Source of the DNA: Lytechinus variegatus
Taxonomy: Eukaryota; Echinodermata; Echinoidea; Temnopleuroida; Toxopneustidae
Direction of reading: 5' to 3'
Assembly: GCF_018143015.1 (NCBI RefSeq)
Contig: NC_054741.1
Coordinates: 8,768,683-8,832,682 of the forward strand
Length of the DNA: 64,000 nucleotides
Translations under genes and position numbers: made by a program
Shown: positions 1-14,800 of the stretch, piece by piece
Numbering within the stretch: position 1 is the stretch's first letter
Layout: each line of letters begins with the position of its first letter
The notes under the pieces: generated by a model
What the model was told of the DNA's origin: nothing
Database searches by the model: none
Seen by the model: only the letters and a program-made list of their open reading frames with translations

Positions 1-3000
1 TATGGCGATTTAAAAATATCGATAAGATGCAGTACACTTATCATCAACAAAATCCTTACATGCAGAGCAGATTAGATTATTGGGTGATATCAGACATTTT
101 TGTTGAAAAGGTATCAAAATGTGAAATAATACGGGCTTTGTCGCCTGATCATTCTGCAATAGAATTAAATGTTAATTTTGCCGTTACTCATCCTGTTATA
201 AAGACAGGATACTGGAAATTCAACAATAGCCTATGTTACGATGCAGAATATGTTAAAAGAATGAAAGAGGAAATAACACGTCTAAAACTTCGGTTGTCTG
301 AAGAAATTATGGATAATAGAATACTGTGGGATTATGTTAAAATGGAAATTCGAAATTTCACAAGAAAATATTCTAAGAAAAAAGCTAAAGAAAGAAAAGA
401 GAAGGTTGATAAGTTAGAAAAGGAAATTATGAAATTGGAAGAGGAGGTTCAATTACAGCAAACACCATCGAACACAAATTATATTTTGATTGATCTTTTG
501 GCAAGAAAAAGAAGTGAGCTAAAAACAATTTATGCGTACTTAAATGAAGGTATAAAAATCAGATCTCGAGCCCCATGGTTTGAAAGTGGAGAACGAGAAA
601 CTGCATATTTTAAACAACTGGTAGATTATAATGGTCGGAAGGGTTTTATTAAAGAACTTAAAGTTAATGGAAATGTAATTAAGGACGAAACTAGTATTTT
701 AAAAGAAATCAAAGAATTTTATTCTTCTTTATATTCTAAAGGAGAGGTAGAACCAGGTGATTATTTTTTTCCTAGTAACTTACCAAAATTAAGCGAAAAC
801 CAAAAGAATCATTGCGAAGTGAAAATAAACCAGGGGGATTGTATTGAAATTTTAAAAGAAATGCAACTAAATAAATCACCAGGAAATGACGGTTTAAATG
901 TCGAGTTTTATATTACATTTTGGCAGGTAATAGGTGACCTAGTCTTAAAAGCTTTTAATGATGCTATGAAATATAAAGAATTGTCACCGTCACAAAAACA
1001 AGCAATAATTACAATTATACATAAGGAAGGTAAAGATCCGATGTTTATTAGCAATTATAGACCAATTTCCTTGCTGAATGTAGATTATAAAATCCTAACC
1101 AAAATACTTTCGAAAAGAATTAAGACCATTTTGGATAATATTGTGTCTGGCGACCAAGTAGGTTACTTAAATAATAGGAATATTGGCGATGCTGTAAGAA
1201 TAATAAACGATATGATTTTTCATACATCAAATTTTAATAAACCAGGATACTTAGTTGCAATCGATTTTGAAAAGGCGTTCGACTCAATTTCACATTCCTT
1301 CCTCCAAAGGTTGCTTAAATTTTGGTTTTGGGCCGATTTTTAGTAACTGGGTTAACGTTCTTTACACCAACTCGCTGAGTTGTGTCTTTAATGTTTAATG
1401 GGGGGGGAATCGACCGGTTATTTTGCAATCGAGAGGGGGCTAAGACAAGGGATCCCCTCTCCCCTTACCTTTTTATACTTTGTATAGAATGTTTAACGCA
1501 CTGTATTCGTAATGATAATCAAGTAAAGGGTATTCGATTTGGTGAAACGGAAATTAAACAAATACTCTATGCTGATGATAATGACTATATTCGTAGAAGA
1601 CTTAGATTCAGTATATAGATTAGAATTAATTCTCGAAAAATTTAGGAAGACATCTGGATTTAGGATGAACAAAAATAAAACGTTTATTTTGCCTCTAGGA
1701 CCCTCTGTTAGCCTTACTCACCCTTTCCCTTTTGGGAGACAAGTTGATATGGTTAAAATTCTAGGTATTGTCTTTTCATTAAATCCTGACGTTGCTGAAG
1801 AAATGAATTATAAAGAAATATTAAGCAAAATTAAAAAGTTATTAAATTGGTGGAAACAGAGAGATCTAACTTTGTTTGGAAAGATTCATCTGCTTAAAAC
1901 TTATGCATTTTCTAAATTGATTTATGTACGTTCTTTAACGCCTATGCCGGAATGGGTTTTTTAAAGAAATTGAAGAAATTTGTTTCGACTTTTTATGGCG
2001 AGGAAAAGATAAAATTAAAAGAAACACATTGTATCTGGGATATAAACAAGGGGGAATAAAAATGCTCAATTTTAAACTCTTCGTAATGGTACAGAGAGTG
2101 ATGTGCATGGGTCAAAAGACTGGTAAACGGTGATCAGAAAGTGAAATGGAAAAAATATTTCAAATTTCTGCTAAGACCATTAGGTGGTAATTTAATATTT
2201 TACTGTAATTTTACACCTGACATGATCAATATAAAAATTCCAAAGTACTACCGGGAAGTGTTGAGTATTTGGTTTGATATAACTGTATTCATCAAAAAGG
2301 ACATAAGTAATAAAAGAAATGAAATTTTTTTCAATAACAGGTATATTAAAAATGCAGGAAAAGCGTATTTTCATGAAAATATTTTCTTAAAAAAACACAT
2401 ACAAATTACACCATATTGTAAATGAACATGGTGATCTTAAATCAAATACTTACTTTAGATCTATGGGCTTAAATGACGACGAAATAGTAACAATTAATGA
2501 AATATTTGCACATGTTCCTGTGGAATGGAAAGACGATTTAAAAAATAATACCTTAGTTGATGGTTTGAAGATTGAATCTATTTTCTCTAAAAATGTTTTC
2601 CAGTTTGAGTCAGTTTGTTCAAAACAGCTGTGTAGATGCTGTATAAGCAAAATTGCCGACACTCCTGTCAGTTTTTACAATCTCGAATCATCATATAACA
2701 TGTCTGAAAAAGAAATCGAGAAAGTATTTTATCGTCCAAGATTTTGCACATTAGATAATAAGCTAAGAGAGTTTCAATATAAATTATTATACAATTATTG
2801 TCTTTGTTAACCACCATTTATATAGGTTTCGTTTTACATCGAGTAATGAATGTTCTTTTTGCGGTAAAGATGAAGAAACTTATAGACATATTTTTTATGA
2901 ATGTGAAATGGTTAAAGTATTATGGAGATTGTGTAGCAATATATCAAAATTTCCGATTCTTAAAAGCTTACAGTGAAAGGATATCCATGTTGGATTAGAC

Positions 3001-3712
3001 GAGACAACAGAAAATAGACAATTATTAAATCATATCATTTTACTTATCAAATTTTTAATATATCACGGAAGGGGGAATCATAAACTACCAACTGCTGAAG
3101 AGATTCAAGTAAAGCTTTTTAAAAGTAAAGAAGAAGAAAAGAAAATTGCTATAGAGAGAAAAACATTAACACAGCATTATAAAAAGTGGGAACACCTAAA
3201 AAACAATTAAGAAGGATGAGAGAGGGATAGTTTTGCCCGGTTTCCACACGTGCGGGGTTGGCTGGTCTTTCTGTCACTGTAGACTGTCCTCTTTTTATTA
3301 CTTTGCTTGTTACTTCTTTCCTTTCTTTCTTTCTTTCTTTCTTTCTTTTCTTTTTCTTTTTTTCTCTCTTTATTTTCCTTCCTTCTGCTTTTCTTAATTT
3401 GTTTTTGTATTTTTTTGTTGTTGTACTGTCTAATTGTTTTATGTCTCTTCTGTGTGTGTCTGGGGGGGGGGGGTGCACTCGAACCCTTTTCCATTTTTTT
3501 TATTGTAAATTTCATTCAGTTTAATCAATGTTGAGTAATAAATTTTCTAAATAACTATTGTATGATTTTGTGAATTTATATTGGTTATAAGTGGTTAATT
3601 TTTGTTACTGAATTTATCCATTGTATATGATTATGTTAATACCATGAGTATTTGTACGATGATTTGTATTGAACTGAATGATTAATAAATACTATTACAA
3701 AACCAAAAAAAA
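1..3712 (+). mobile_element. Degraded LINE retrotransposon (L1/Tx1-like), 5' end outside window
   Basis: Second ORF of a non-LTR retrotransposon, broken by several frameshifts. It opens with the end of an APE-type endonuclease (SRLDYWVIS, then SPDHSAI near 145-165). Next come a lysine-rich linker and reverse transcriptase blocks: SPGNDGLN near 877, NYRPISLLN near 1054, VAIDFEKAFDS (motif A aspartates) near 1255. After a frame break near 1343, DPLSPYLFILC (motif B) lies near 1452 and ILYADD (motif C) near 1563. A further frame shift leads into a thumb-like region (LTLFGKIHLLK near 1870). A CxxC-H-C knuckle lies at about 2849-2905, in a frame different from the one before it. The 3' UTR carries a (TTTC)n tract and a G run, and the element ends in a short A tail near 3704-3712. 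It cannot code for an active enzyme as it stands. It sits upstream of gene 1 exon 2 and therefore probably in gene 1 intron 1. Clade assignment is by motif style only. Confidence 0.9.
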
Positions 3713-4324
3713 TAACCTTCATTCTCCTATAACTGCACGGTGTAAAAATGCAAGCATGCCTATGATGTAAATTTATTTTCAGCGTTCCATTATTTGTTTC
3801 CGGATTGCCAGTTCAAGAGAACATCTTTAAACGTCGGCTTATCACAATATAATACAAATTTATATGACAGCCTTCAGACAACTTTATTTGAAATTGATGT
3901 CGTTGATGTTGAAGAAACCCATTTTAAATATGATGTTCAATGCCCAATTAACATTATAATCAAAAGATGCCAGAAGTTACTGTAAATTCTGATTTCAAAT
4001 TGCGTGTATTAATCACTGGCTTACAGATGGGAGGTGCCTGGGGAGGCAACCCCCCCCCCATGTTTCACGAATAAATAGGGGAGGGCAGAACAGAAGAGAA
4101 AAGGAAAATAGTGAAATGTTATCATATTCCAGGAATACTGTGTCAAACTCTACCCAAAAAATTTTGAATAAAAATGGTAAAATTTTATTCGCTCGCTTAT
4201 AGCTCTTTTTAGAACTTTCGCTCTATCCGTCATGCCCGACTCCTCCATTTTCTTTTTGCTATTTAAGCTTCTTGTCTTAATCATCTTTCTTCTAATGTTA
4301 AGTGTTTCTCTCTATTTTCGTTAG
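3713..4324. other. Intron 1 remainder of SLC7 gene 1
   Basis: Non-coding stretch between the LINE tail and the acceptor of gene 1 exon 2. It holds a C run near 4050-4059 and no recognisable gene. The first exon of gene 1 (the TM1 exon with a GSGIF motif) was looked for here and is absent. Confidence 0.7.
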
Positions 4325-7300
4325 GTTCCCTTATTTTCTCAGAGCTTGCTTTGATGTTCCCTAAGTCCGGCGGGGACCACACTTATCTCCAGGAGACCTA
4401 CGGCGATGTATTAGCCTTCCTGCATGGGTGGGGTGCCGTGCTGGTTGTCCGACCTATAACGTTAGCCATCGTTAGCATAGTGTTGGGTGAATATATCATC
4501 TATCCATACTTCGATGACCTGTGTTATCGGGATGAAACGATGGTCAAACTACATGCGGCTACATTTATTAGTAAGTACAGTTTTTTGTGAGGGGACAGAT
4601 GGACGGCGAAAGAAAATGTGTTTGGGGACAAGACAAATTTTTTACAGGTTTTTCAATTCTTTAAGAAGGGAAGGTGATATTTTGGATCACTAAATGCTTG
4701 AATATGACGCTTGTAAAAACACTGGCATAAATCCGGTCCGAGAAGAGGGGGGGGGGTGATTGCAATATACTGACCTCAAAAAAAAATGGGACACCCCACA
4801 CCAAGGGGCCATGCACACGGAGATATATAACCATGCATGTACATAATACTACCATCGTTCAGTTAAGGGCCTATGATTATTTTTTTTTGATGGCTATAAA
4901 GTATTGAATTGCAGTTAATATCAATATGCGAGCGAGCGAAGCGAGACAAAATGGTGTCCAAAACCTCTTTCAAGTGCATGGTGTATAATTATCATATCAC
5001 GGGCAATGTATACGTTTATACTGTAAAGGTGAATATTGCCATATTTCGGTTAAAGGCCTATCATGCTTTTTTATAATTTTGATGGCTTTATTGTACTGGA
5101 ATTGTTAGGATATAAAGTAATAAATTACAGTAAATATCAATATGCGAGCAAGCGAAGTGAGGGAGCAAATTTTTGTAATAGTTAGAAGACAGAATGATGA
5201 CCAAAATCGTATTTCAAGGGATGTGTAATTGTGGGAGAGATGCAGGAGTGAGCGTAGTACAGTATATGGTGAACAGTCCAGCATGTAGCACTGTTCCATT
5301 CTGTATTGTTTGTTTATACCATCTATAATGTCATCTATGTTTGTATCATAATTTGGTCAAACAAATAAATAAATGAATGAATAAATAAATAAATAAATAA
5401 ATAAATAATAAATAAATAAATGAATGAATGAATAAATAAATAAATAAATAAATAAAAAATAATAATAATATATTTTGTTCAATAAAAACTCATTTGCTCA
5501 CTGGTTAAAGATGAGAATGAAAAGAAGGGATCATGAACCGGGAATAAGGGTGTTTTATGATTGATTATAGGTATCTCAGGAAACGATATATACTTCCAAA
5601 AAGGTGGAAATACTAAAATCGTGAAAATTAAAAGAAACATATTGCAGGAATGAAAGATTTTGAAGTCTTCAAGATTATTGGAAGATGATGCAGCATTCAA
5701 AATTTGTAATGAAATTAATATTTGAAATATTCATTAGATTGTTATGGATTTTAAGTGATTCTTCTTCTTTACATATTTATATTCTTATAACAAACTGATT
5801 TTGTATAAATTTATGTTTGCCAAAATTTGAGAAATTTGTGAAATGGAAGAAAATAAATGTTTATTTGAATTGTGTATGCCTATATTTTTTGTACAAATTA
5901 TCCCCCGCTTCCAAAAACGATGCTAGGATAGTATGACCCCTAAAACATACACGCCAGTGTATTCAAAGGATGTCTTGATTGGTTTATGATCAGTTATAAC
6001 CATATTTAAAAATCGTTTGTATCTGATTCATAGATGGATGTATGAATACCGATGCAGGGGATATAACATTTGTAATATGCTAAACGTATTTATAGGGATT
6101 CGTCAAGGCGAAAATCCTTTAAGATTAGATTGAGGGCGGCAGCGGAACGACCGCGCGAGAAATTTGGCATTATTAGAAGGCAAAAACTGGGTAAATTTAA
6201 GCACTCTGGTCCCATCTAAAGATGAATCCATACATTAACAGTAGAATTGTCGTTTGATGATTGAAAATGAATATACTTTCTGTCTTGAAAAGTGTGTGTG
6301 TGTGTCGGGGGGGGGGGTTGATTGTACATGCCATCCCCCTCTCTGAAAAGCGGGGGATGGATGTATCCCCCATCCCCGGGATTTACGCCCGTGTGTAACA
6401 GCATATTTATAGCCCTAAATTCTGTTACAAAGATGGGCAAATGCCCCATGCCCTCCTTTGTGCCGCCACCGGTCAGTCAAATCTTCATCAGTAAACATCA
6501 TCAGTTAAATTATTGTCCGATCCTATTTCAGCGGGCCTTTACAAAAAACACAAGCTTCAATTCATAGATTACTCCTGACTTCACATGGTTATCAGCAATA
6601 CAATGAGTTCATACTTCCGTTATTTTGAATCAATTGAATGTTCTCTTTTTTCCTTGGTAACTGCAGTTGTCATGATGCTAGTGCATGGTTCTGGATTAAA
6701 GCTCATATCAAAACTTCAAGTAGTATTCACCAGCATCAAGGTCGTTACACTCTTGCTCATCATCATCGACGGCATGATCAACATCTCAATGGGTTCGTAT
6801 TCTTTCGTTAGGGGATTGTTTTGCTTCTGCTAATGGTTTGTTAATTTGTTGAGGGGAGTATCACAAATGAATGTTTACTAACTACTATAGTATTGGTTCA
6901 AAGACGATACCCCGTGGGATGTTCGCACGGTTTTAATAGGCCTATGTCATCATCATCATCATCATCGTCGTCGTCATCATCACCATCATAATCATCATCA
7001 CCACCACAATCATAATTATCATCATCGTCATCATCATTATCACATCGCTATCGTTATCACCCTCCTTCTACTTGTCCTACTCATCATCATCATCATCAGC
7101 AGCAGCATCATCATCATCATCATCACCATCTTATTCCCGAATGTGTGTGTATTTATTTAAAAAACTAAAAATAAAGTTGTTGAGTTTTCGAAATCAGGTG
7201 ATACATACATTCATCATACGGGTTCGTATTTTCATTTATAAACATTATTCGTATGCTCGTATAACTTCCGTACGGTTATGGATCTGTTTACATTATGGTA

Positions 7301-10300
7301 CTGTAATTCTGTAACCCCGTTCTGGATTCGTTTTCTCCACTAGAGTAGAATGTATTTATTTCGCGATTGCAAAGTGAACGGACTGCTGTCCTTTTATTTT
7401 CCACTATATAGAGAGAAAAGGAGAGAACAGAAATTATCTTAATTCAGTAATAGAGTGATGTTTTATTTATTTCAGGGTACACGGATTACTTGGATGTGAA
7501 TACGTCATTTGAGGGGACAAATAAGAACGCCTTTGCTTTCGGGATGGCCTTTTATCAAGGAATGTTTGCTTATGAAGGATGGTAAGTTTTAGTCTGTTAT
7601 TATTGCGTTTTTGTTCTATAATTACATATCAAAAAAAATCTCGGGAAATTCTACTTTATTTTATTTATTCTATATTAACGAAGGTGTATGCGCGTTTTAA
7701 CAAGCCCTTTTAAGGCTTTTTTGTGCAAGCTCCATTTCCATTCATTATTTCGTTCATTCATTATGTTCATAATTATTGTGCCAGCCATTATTTCATCAGA
7801 ACCACTATTTGTTCCAGCTGTGATACCGTTCATTTTGTTTTTGCTGATATTTACATTTTCTTTGTGTATGTATAATTTTGTTCTCATTGTGTTCTTTTAA
7901 ATGAATTTGGAAATGAATACTGAATTGAATTTATTTTTTGTCCCACAGAATTTGTCTATCTCCTCCCCCACCCTTTGTTTTATTTTAGAGGCTGGTCCTT
8001 GTTAAGGTCTATGTCTGTTATCCTTGCTTTCATGTAGATTTCATACATGATTAATACTCTGGATTTATGAAATTAACTTATACCACATTTTAAAAGAGTA
8101 CGATTAGTATAGTAATTCACCGAGCACAAATCGTATTTATCATAGTTGAAAATTGATGAGTGCAGCATGAAACGACCAACACAGTATTAGCTTGCAATTT
8201 CAATTTATTATTTGGTAAATGTACATTTGTTTTTCATCATTATGGAATAATTAAGGAAGACACCCATGCAGTTGCTGAGTGGTCAAAGGCGTCTGACTAA
8301 ATACATGTCCAAAAATGGTTCGGGGCTTAATCCCGGCCACAGTACTTAATGCCCGTGAGCAAGACATTTAATCAACAATGCTCTTTTATCGTACATTCAA
8401 ATAAATGAAAATGCTATGGGGAAGGCGGGGTAAATTTGGCCTATAAGGCCGATGATGAACGAGAAATCGATCAACCCTCGCTGTTTTGGCAGAATCGACA
8501 GAAAAGGCCTTGCAGTAGACTACCATGCAAAAAAAAAAATAAGAAATAAAAAATATCAAAATGGCCGCCAACCTGTCTATAGTGGTCACTTTCGCTGCTT
8601 CCCTCGAGTGTAGACAGGTTTGACTGTATTTGAAGAATTATATTAATTCCTTATCCCATATTTCCTTGATCCATCATCATAATGACGTATAATTTAATTC
8701 ATGAAAGGAATAGCACGAAAAGGCAAATGTCAACTTAAAAATCAATAAGTATACTATTCAGTTTTATACAAACATTACGACACCAAAAATAGAAAACCAA
8801 ACTGACACATCACGTATAATTTACATCTTGATAATTTCTTAGTGATAACCCATTCTGTCAACATGTCTGTTTTCAAATTATCTAACGATGGGTTTAAATA
8901 ATTGATCTTTGATAGCCAAGAAAGTTTATTTTTAAACAAACATTACAACTACATCCAAGGTCATCCAACCATTATCTTCCTCACCCAAAGCTTAATCAAT
9001 TGTTGTATCGTAAGTTAAGTGAAAAAAATAACAAGCTTGAGAGGAGAAAAAAGAACAAGCTTGCACTAGGTAAAATGATTTAATAAAATGTCATTTTTCT
9101 TTTTTTTACAGGAACTCTTTAACATTCACAATGGAAGAAATGAAAGACCCTGCTAAGTAAGTCATTAAATCGTAGTTAAGGAACGACAAGATTATAACTT
9201 GGCAACTTAACTTAAATTACTATTACTTATTAAAGTAAACGATCACCAACATTTTTGAGTGCAAGAATACAGAAACAGAATCATCGGTCATAATGATAAA
9301 TACGTGACAAATACATACAAAATATCATACATAAACATTTTGATTTGGTTTTGATTTGATTTTATATCTACATTTCACTAACAAAGTATACAAATGTATA
9401 AACACTATTCAGCATTTCATAACAATAAACATAATGATAGCATAATGATTACGATAGCAATCATTATCATGATTATGCTATATGAGATATAAAAGCCAGA
9501 TATAAATTGCACATGGAAAATTTTATCTTAAAAAATATGTTGACATATGTATATAAACTATTAAAGATATAATATAATTAAATATATCGTGTTAAAAATG
9601 AAATGTGGGAGACCGCCATTTTAAGCTCAAAAATTATATTGGAGAATGAAAGTGAATAGATGAGCTGGAAAGAAGAATAGTCCTTATGTCATGTACGTTA
9701 GACGTTGGCCCCTTTTATCAAATAAATGTTGTAAATAATCATTGAAAGTATGAAAACCAAAAGGTGGGTGTTAGGCTTTAATAAGGCTGATACATTATGG
9801 CAGGTATAATATTGTACTTTAAGTTTTAAACATTTTAAAATTAAACAACAAATAATCAACGCCGGTCTAATTATACTTCATCAATGAATACTTTGTTAAG
9901 AATTGTGCTTTCTTAAATACATTCGATGGATTTTACAAGATTTTTTGTTTCAATATACAATTAATATGATATTTCTTACTTAACAGAACTTTACCAAGAG
10001 CCATAATGATTGCCATGCCGACAATTACAGTTCTCTACGTATTGGTTAACATTTCTTATTACACCGTACTAAGTCCGCAACAAGTCCTTATGGACGAAGC
10101 AATCGCTACGGTAAGACATCGTTTATTCCATCACACACTTTGGTAAAATCTAACATGATTTAAACTCTCTGTAATCATTTTTAATAGTTAATCTTTCTTT
10201 ATAATTTGTTTAAAAAATAATGAAAACCTCTCCCTTGTAATGTAATGATATTTCGTGAAGATCAAACCACGTTTGACCCTACTGAACACTGGAAAAGAAA

Positions 10301-11744
10301 TATTTGACTTTTTTCGAATTGAAATTAAAATTCAGTTGTTTCACTTCTAAGAAAATAAAATACAATACTTTAGGAATTCAATTAAGTATAAATTTCAAAG
10401 ACAAAAAGACATTGTTACTTCATTAAACGTTTTAATTTTCTTATTTATTGGGATTTTTATGTTTTATAGAAAATGCCCTTTATCTGATATAGATGAAATT
10501 TCAATTTAACATTTTTATTTGGCTTAAACAAGTATTCAATAAATTTAAAAATGTGTAATTTCATTGTTCGTATGAGTTTGGCATGATTTCAATATGTCAT
10601 CATTATCTCGTTGGAAAGGTATAATACTTCTTTATCCTACTCTTTTTAATATTCCTCATAAGGGAATCACTGTTTCCATGAAGACTACCATCATTTTATT
10701 TTTAAATTTCCTCAGACATTCTCATCATTCACACTGCATGGGAAAGGCATTTTACAAAGGTGTTTACCATTTCTTGTTTGCTGTGCTGCAGTTGGGACAG
10801 CTAATGGTCTTTGTTATACATATTCTAGGTGAGTATCTACGGATATCTTAATTATTATGATCATTATTTCGTTTGAGAGTGACAGTTCCACCGCCAATGT
10901 GAGAAGGGTCTCAACTATCGTCAACAGGGGCGTTAAAGGTCAAGTCCACCTCAGAAAAATTGTTGATTTGAATCAATGGAGAAAAATCAGACAAGCACAA
11001 TGCTGAAAATTTCATCAAAATCGGAGGAAAAATTAGAAAGTTATGACATTTCAAACTTTCGCTTATTCTCAACAAAATAGTTATATGAGCCAGTTACATC
11101 CAAATGAGAGAGTCGATGATGTCACTCACTCACTATTTCTTTTGTTTTTTATTGTTTGAATTATACAATATTTCAATTTTTACGAATTTGACGATTAGGA
11201 CCTCCTTGCCTGAAGCAAAAAATGTTCAAGTTAAAATAATGGAATTCCATGTGTTCAGGGAGGAATGAAACTTCATTTCACATGACAATGACGAGAAAAT
11301 ACAAATGTTTCATATTAATAATAAAATACAAAAGAAATAGTGAGTGAGTGATGTCATCAACTCTCTGATTTGCATGTAACTGGCTCGTTCATATAACTCT
11401 TTTGTTGAAAATAAGCGAAACTTTAAAATGCCATAACTTTCTTATTTTACATCCGATTTTGATGAAATTTTCAGTGTTATGCTTGTTGAATTTTTCTCTT
11501 TTTATTCAAATCAAGTTTTTGTTGGGGTGGACTTGTCCTTTACGTACACAGAACTCTCTCAAAAGGGTGATCATAGGCTTAGGAGGCTACGTCATAATGT
11601 TTGTCTCTCATTGCCAGACCTTTTACCAGGGGAGCATTAATTGGTGCATTTTGAAATTGTTTTGTCCAAGTTCAAAATTTCTGCTGAAAGATCCATTCTC
11701 GATTAAAAGTTTACCACTTGCAAACCTAACGATTAAGACCTCAT

Positions 11745-11810
<66 letters not shown>

Positions 11811-14800
11811 TAGCATTATATTATATCTAGCATTCGTCAATAAGGGGGGGGGGATAAAATTCATCCCCCTCGGAATAACAACCCTTATTTTGTTTTCGGA
11901 TTAACGAGCAATCGGAATTACGAACCTTCGGAATATTTGAACTTTCGGAATAACGTACCTTCGTAATTACGAACGCATCCCAATTATTAGTTACCCCCCT
12001 AATCGTCAAGGATTAATTTCGCAATATTTCAATAGCGCCATCTATTCGAGTATCATTATATGTTGCCTAGTTGACAACTGAGCAAACTAACATATCAATG
12101 CCCTGAACGAAAGAGGAAATGAAGCTACTGGTGTTCAATATTTGAATATCTTGAAAACATTTGAAAAGTAAACTTATGGTCACACACAGTAAAGCAACAT
12201 TCAGCTATTGAAGTACTTACATCACATCTATTACGCTGATATGGGATACCTCCAACAATCTAATTTTAACATTTCATTTGTCATGTTTGTAAAGAGATTA
12301 TGATTCTGATGTATTTCAGTTAATTTTTATTATTAATTTCATTAGAATGGCTGTTGCTCTTGGTCGAGAAGGTCACATGCCTCAGATTGTAGGCATGGTA
12401 AACCCAGACACCATGTCACCCAACTTTGCTCTATTCCTCATGGTAAGTTTGGAACCCGTTTGAAACTTGAATATATAAATTTCCACTGAATAGGATCTAT
12501 CCGTCCAGTTTACTATCGTAACGGGGGGGGGGGGGGGGGGTTACCATGATAGAAGCTTTCTGACTTATTGTTCAGTTGTCAGAAATGTCTTGCCCATCCT
12601 GACGAGGTACAAATACTTGAATACATGTCACTGAATAGGATCCAAACTTCCATTCCTATCGTACAGGGGTGGGGTAGTTTACCCTGATAGAAGCTTTGTG
12701 ACTCATTATTATTTTTGTAAGTTGTTGTCCATTTTGACGAAATACCCCAATACGATTTGATGGTCTGGAGTCCGTTTCATAAAACTTTTAATAAAAGTTA
12801 AAAGCTACTGAGATCCTGCAGTCTGAATGACTGATTTACTGAGTAAATCTGCTAAAGAAATTCGGCATTTGTTATCATAAAAAAAATCTTCCCCTGTTTT
12901 TATTGCAACTACACTCTGAGAATTTAAAAGTTTTAAAAAATGACTGTATGATAATAGATGCAACTATTGTCGCATATCGCATTCTTTACATATAATTATT
13001 TTGTATGCTCAAATGCGACTAGAAAATAATTAATACGAAATGACTAAAATAATAATTGTATACACCTAGGCCTAGTTCCTGACCCGTTCATTTAGCCATT
13101 GTAATTGATATCTTTTACCACGTAAAAAAAAAACGATGATTGTAATATGACAATGGCATGACCATGTCAGATATTGTCCATTCAAAATCAAATTTAGCCT
13201 TCGGGGATCAAGGTCATCAAAATATTTGATCCGATTTTTACATAAGTGCAAACAGGAGAATTTGATATTGTATGATGATGATTTTTTTTTGCTGAACAAC
13301 CCCTTTTCAGGCAATTACAAGTACACTTTGACGCATTGAAAACTAAGACCAAGATAAAACATAACCCAAGCATAGCTTAAGCTATGTTCTGAATGTACAA
13401 TTTTCTATTTCTATTTTTTTTCTTCCTCCAGGGCCTTATGTCTATCATCACTCTTCTCATTCCGGTCAGCTTAGAACATTTAATTGAGTTTTTCAGCTTT
13501 GCTATCTGGCTATCATACTTTTTTATCTCCATCGCTGTACTTATCTTAAGATACACAAAGCCAGACCTTCATCGTCCTTTCAAGGTTAGTAGAACGCGTT
13601 TCCCTTTTTGAAGAGTGAATGTGTTTATCGTTTTTCTTCTCAGTACTTATCTCAAGGTTCGTAAACCCAGACCCCAATCGTCCTTTGAAATATTAGTGTT
13701 CCTAGAACATATTCACCTTTTTGAATAGTAAATTGGTCCTTTTCAGGACCAACACTTGCCCAAGAAAGATGGTGTACCGTGAAACCTACTACACTATTCT
13801 TCTTCGCCATGGAAACCTTCAGAATTTATAGATTCATCGTTTTAATCTCAATACTTGTTTATCTTAAAGTACAACAAACTAGACCCCAATCCTTAAAGAT
13901 CGCGAATCCAGTTTTGAGCAGTGAGTGCGTTTCATTGTTTATCTCAGTATATCTTAAGGTACACCGACTAGAACTAACATGGCTGTCAAGTTTAGTTTCC
14001 AGAACGTATTTCTCTTTTTTTTTAATGGTGAATGTATTCCCTGTCAAGTTCGGTGTCTATTGCTTATTTTAAGTTACCTCAAACCGGACCTTAATATACT
14101 GTTTAAGGTTTGTTTCCACTCCCCCTCCATCATGCTATGTCAATCATTTGCAATCATTATTAGTAATCATCGTTTTCAAGAGCGGATTCAGAATTTTCTT
14201 AATTGGATTAGGACCTAGGAGGGGGTATAGATTTTTTTATGATAATGATGAGGAGGAGAAGGATGATGATGATGATGATGATATAATAATAATAATAAGC
14301 TGGATTTATAGAGCGCATTTTGCCTGTGGATGCAAAGTGCGGCTTTAATTACCATTTAATTATAGGCGCTCAATATTTCTTCCGACCGGATACCTATCCA
14401 CCTCACCTGGGTTGAGCGCAGTACAATGTGGGTGAAATTCTCGCTGGAGGAAAACAGACCATGGCCAAGAATCGAACCCACGTCTCTCATATTGAAAGAC
14501 GATAGTCATAACCACTAGACCACGACTACTCCACAATAGTAAAGTTTGTTTAACTAATTTTACCAGCAAACTAAAACTATTGGGCGTATTTACTACCAAA
14601 TAAGTGTTGAACAAAAGGACATTGTTCCAAGAATGAATGTAATTGCATTATTATTTCAAGTGGTAGGGGCACCAAAGTAGACAGCTCTATTCACAGGGTA
14701 GTAAATTACAAAAATTGTGTATCACTTCGAGTCAAGGAGGGAGGGGTGCAGATTACATGCCCCTTTACTGCTCCTGATCGAATGACCACCATCTTTATCA

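Noticed and set aside
3149..3534. Lys/Glu-rich and Phe/Ser-rich open frames
   Set aside because: They lie in the pyrimidine-rich 3' UTR of the LINE.
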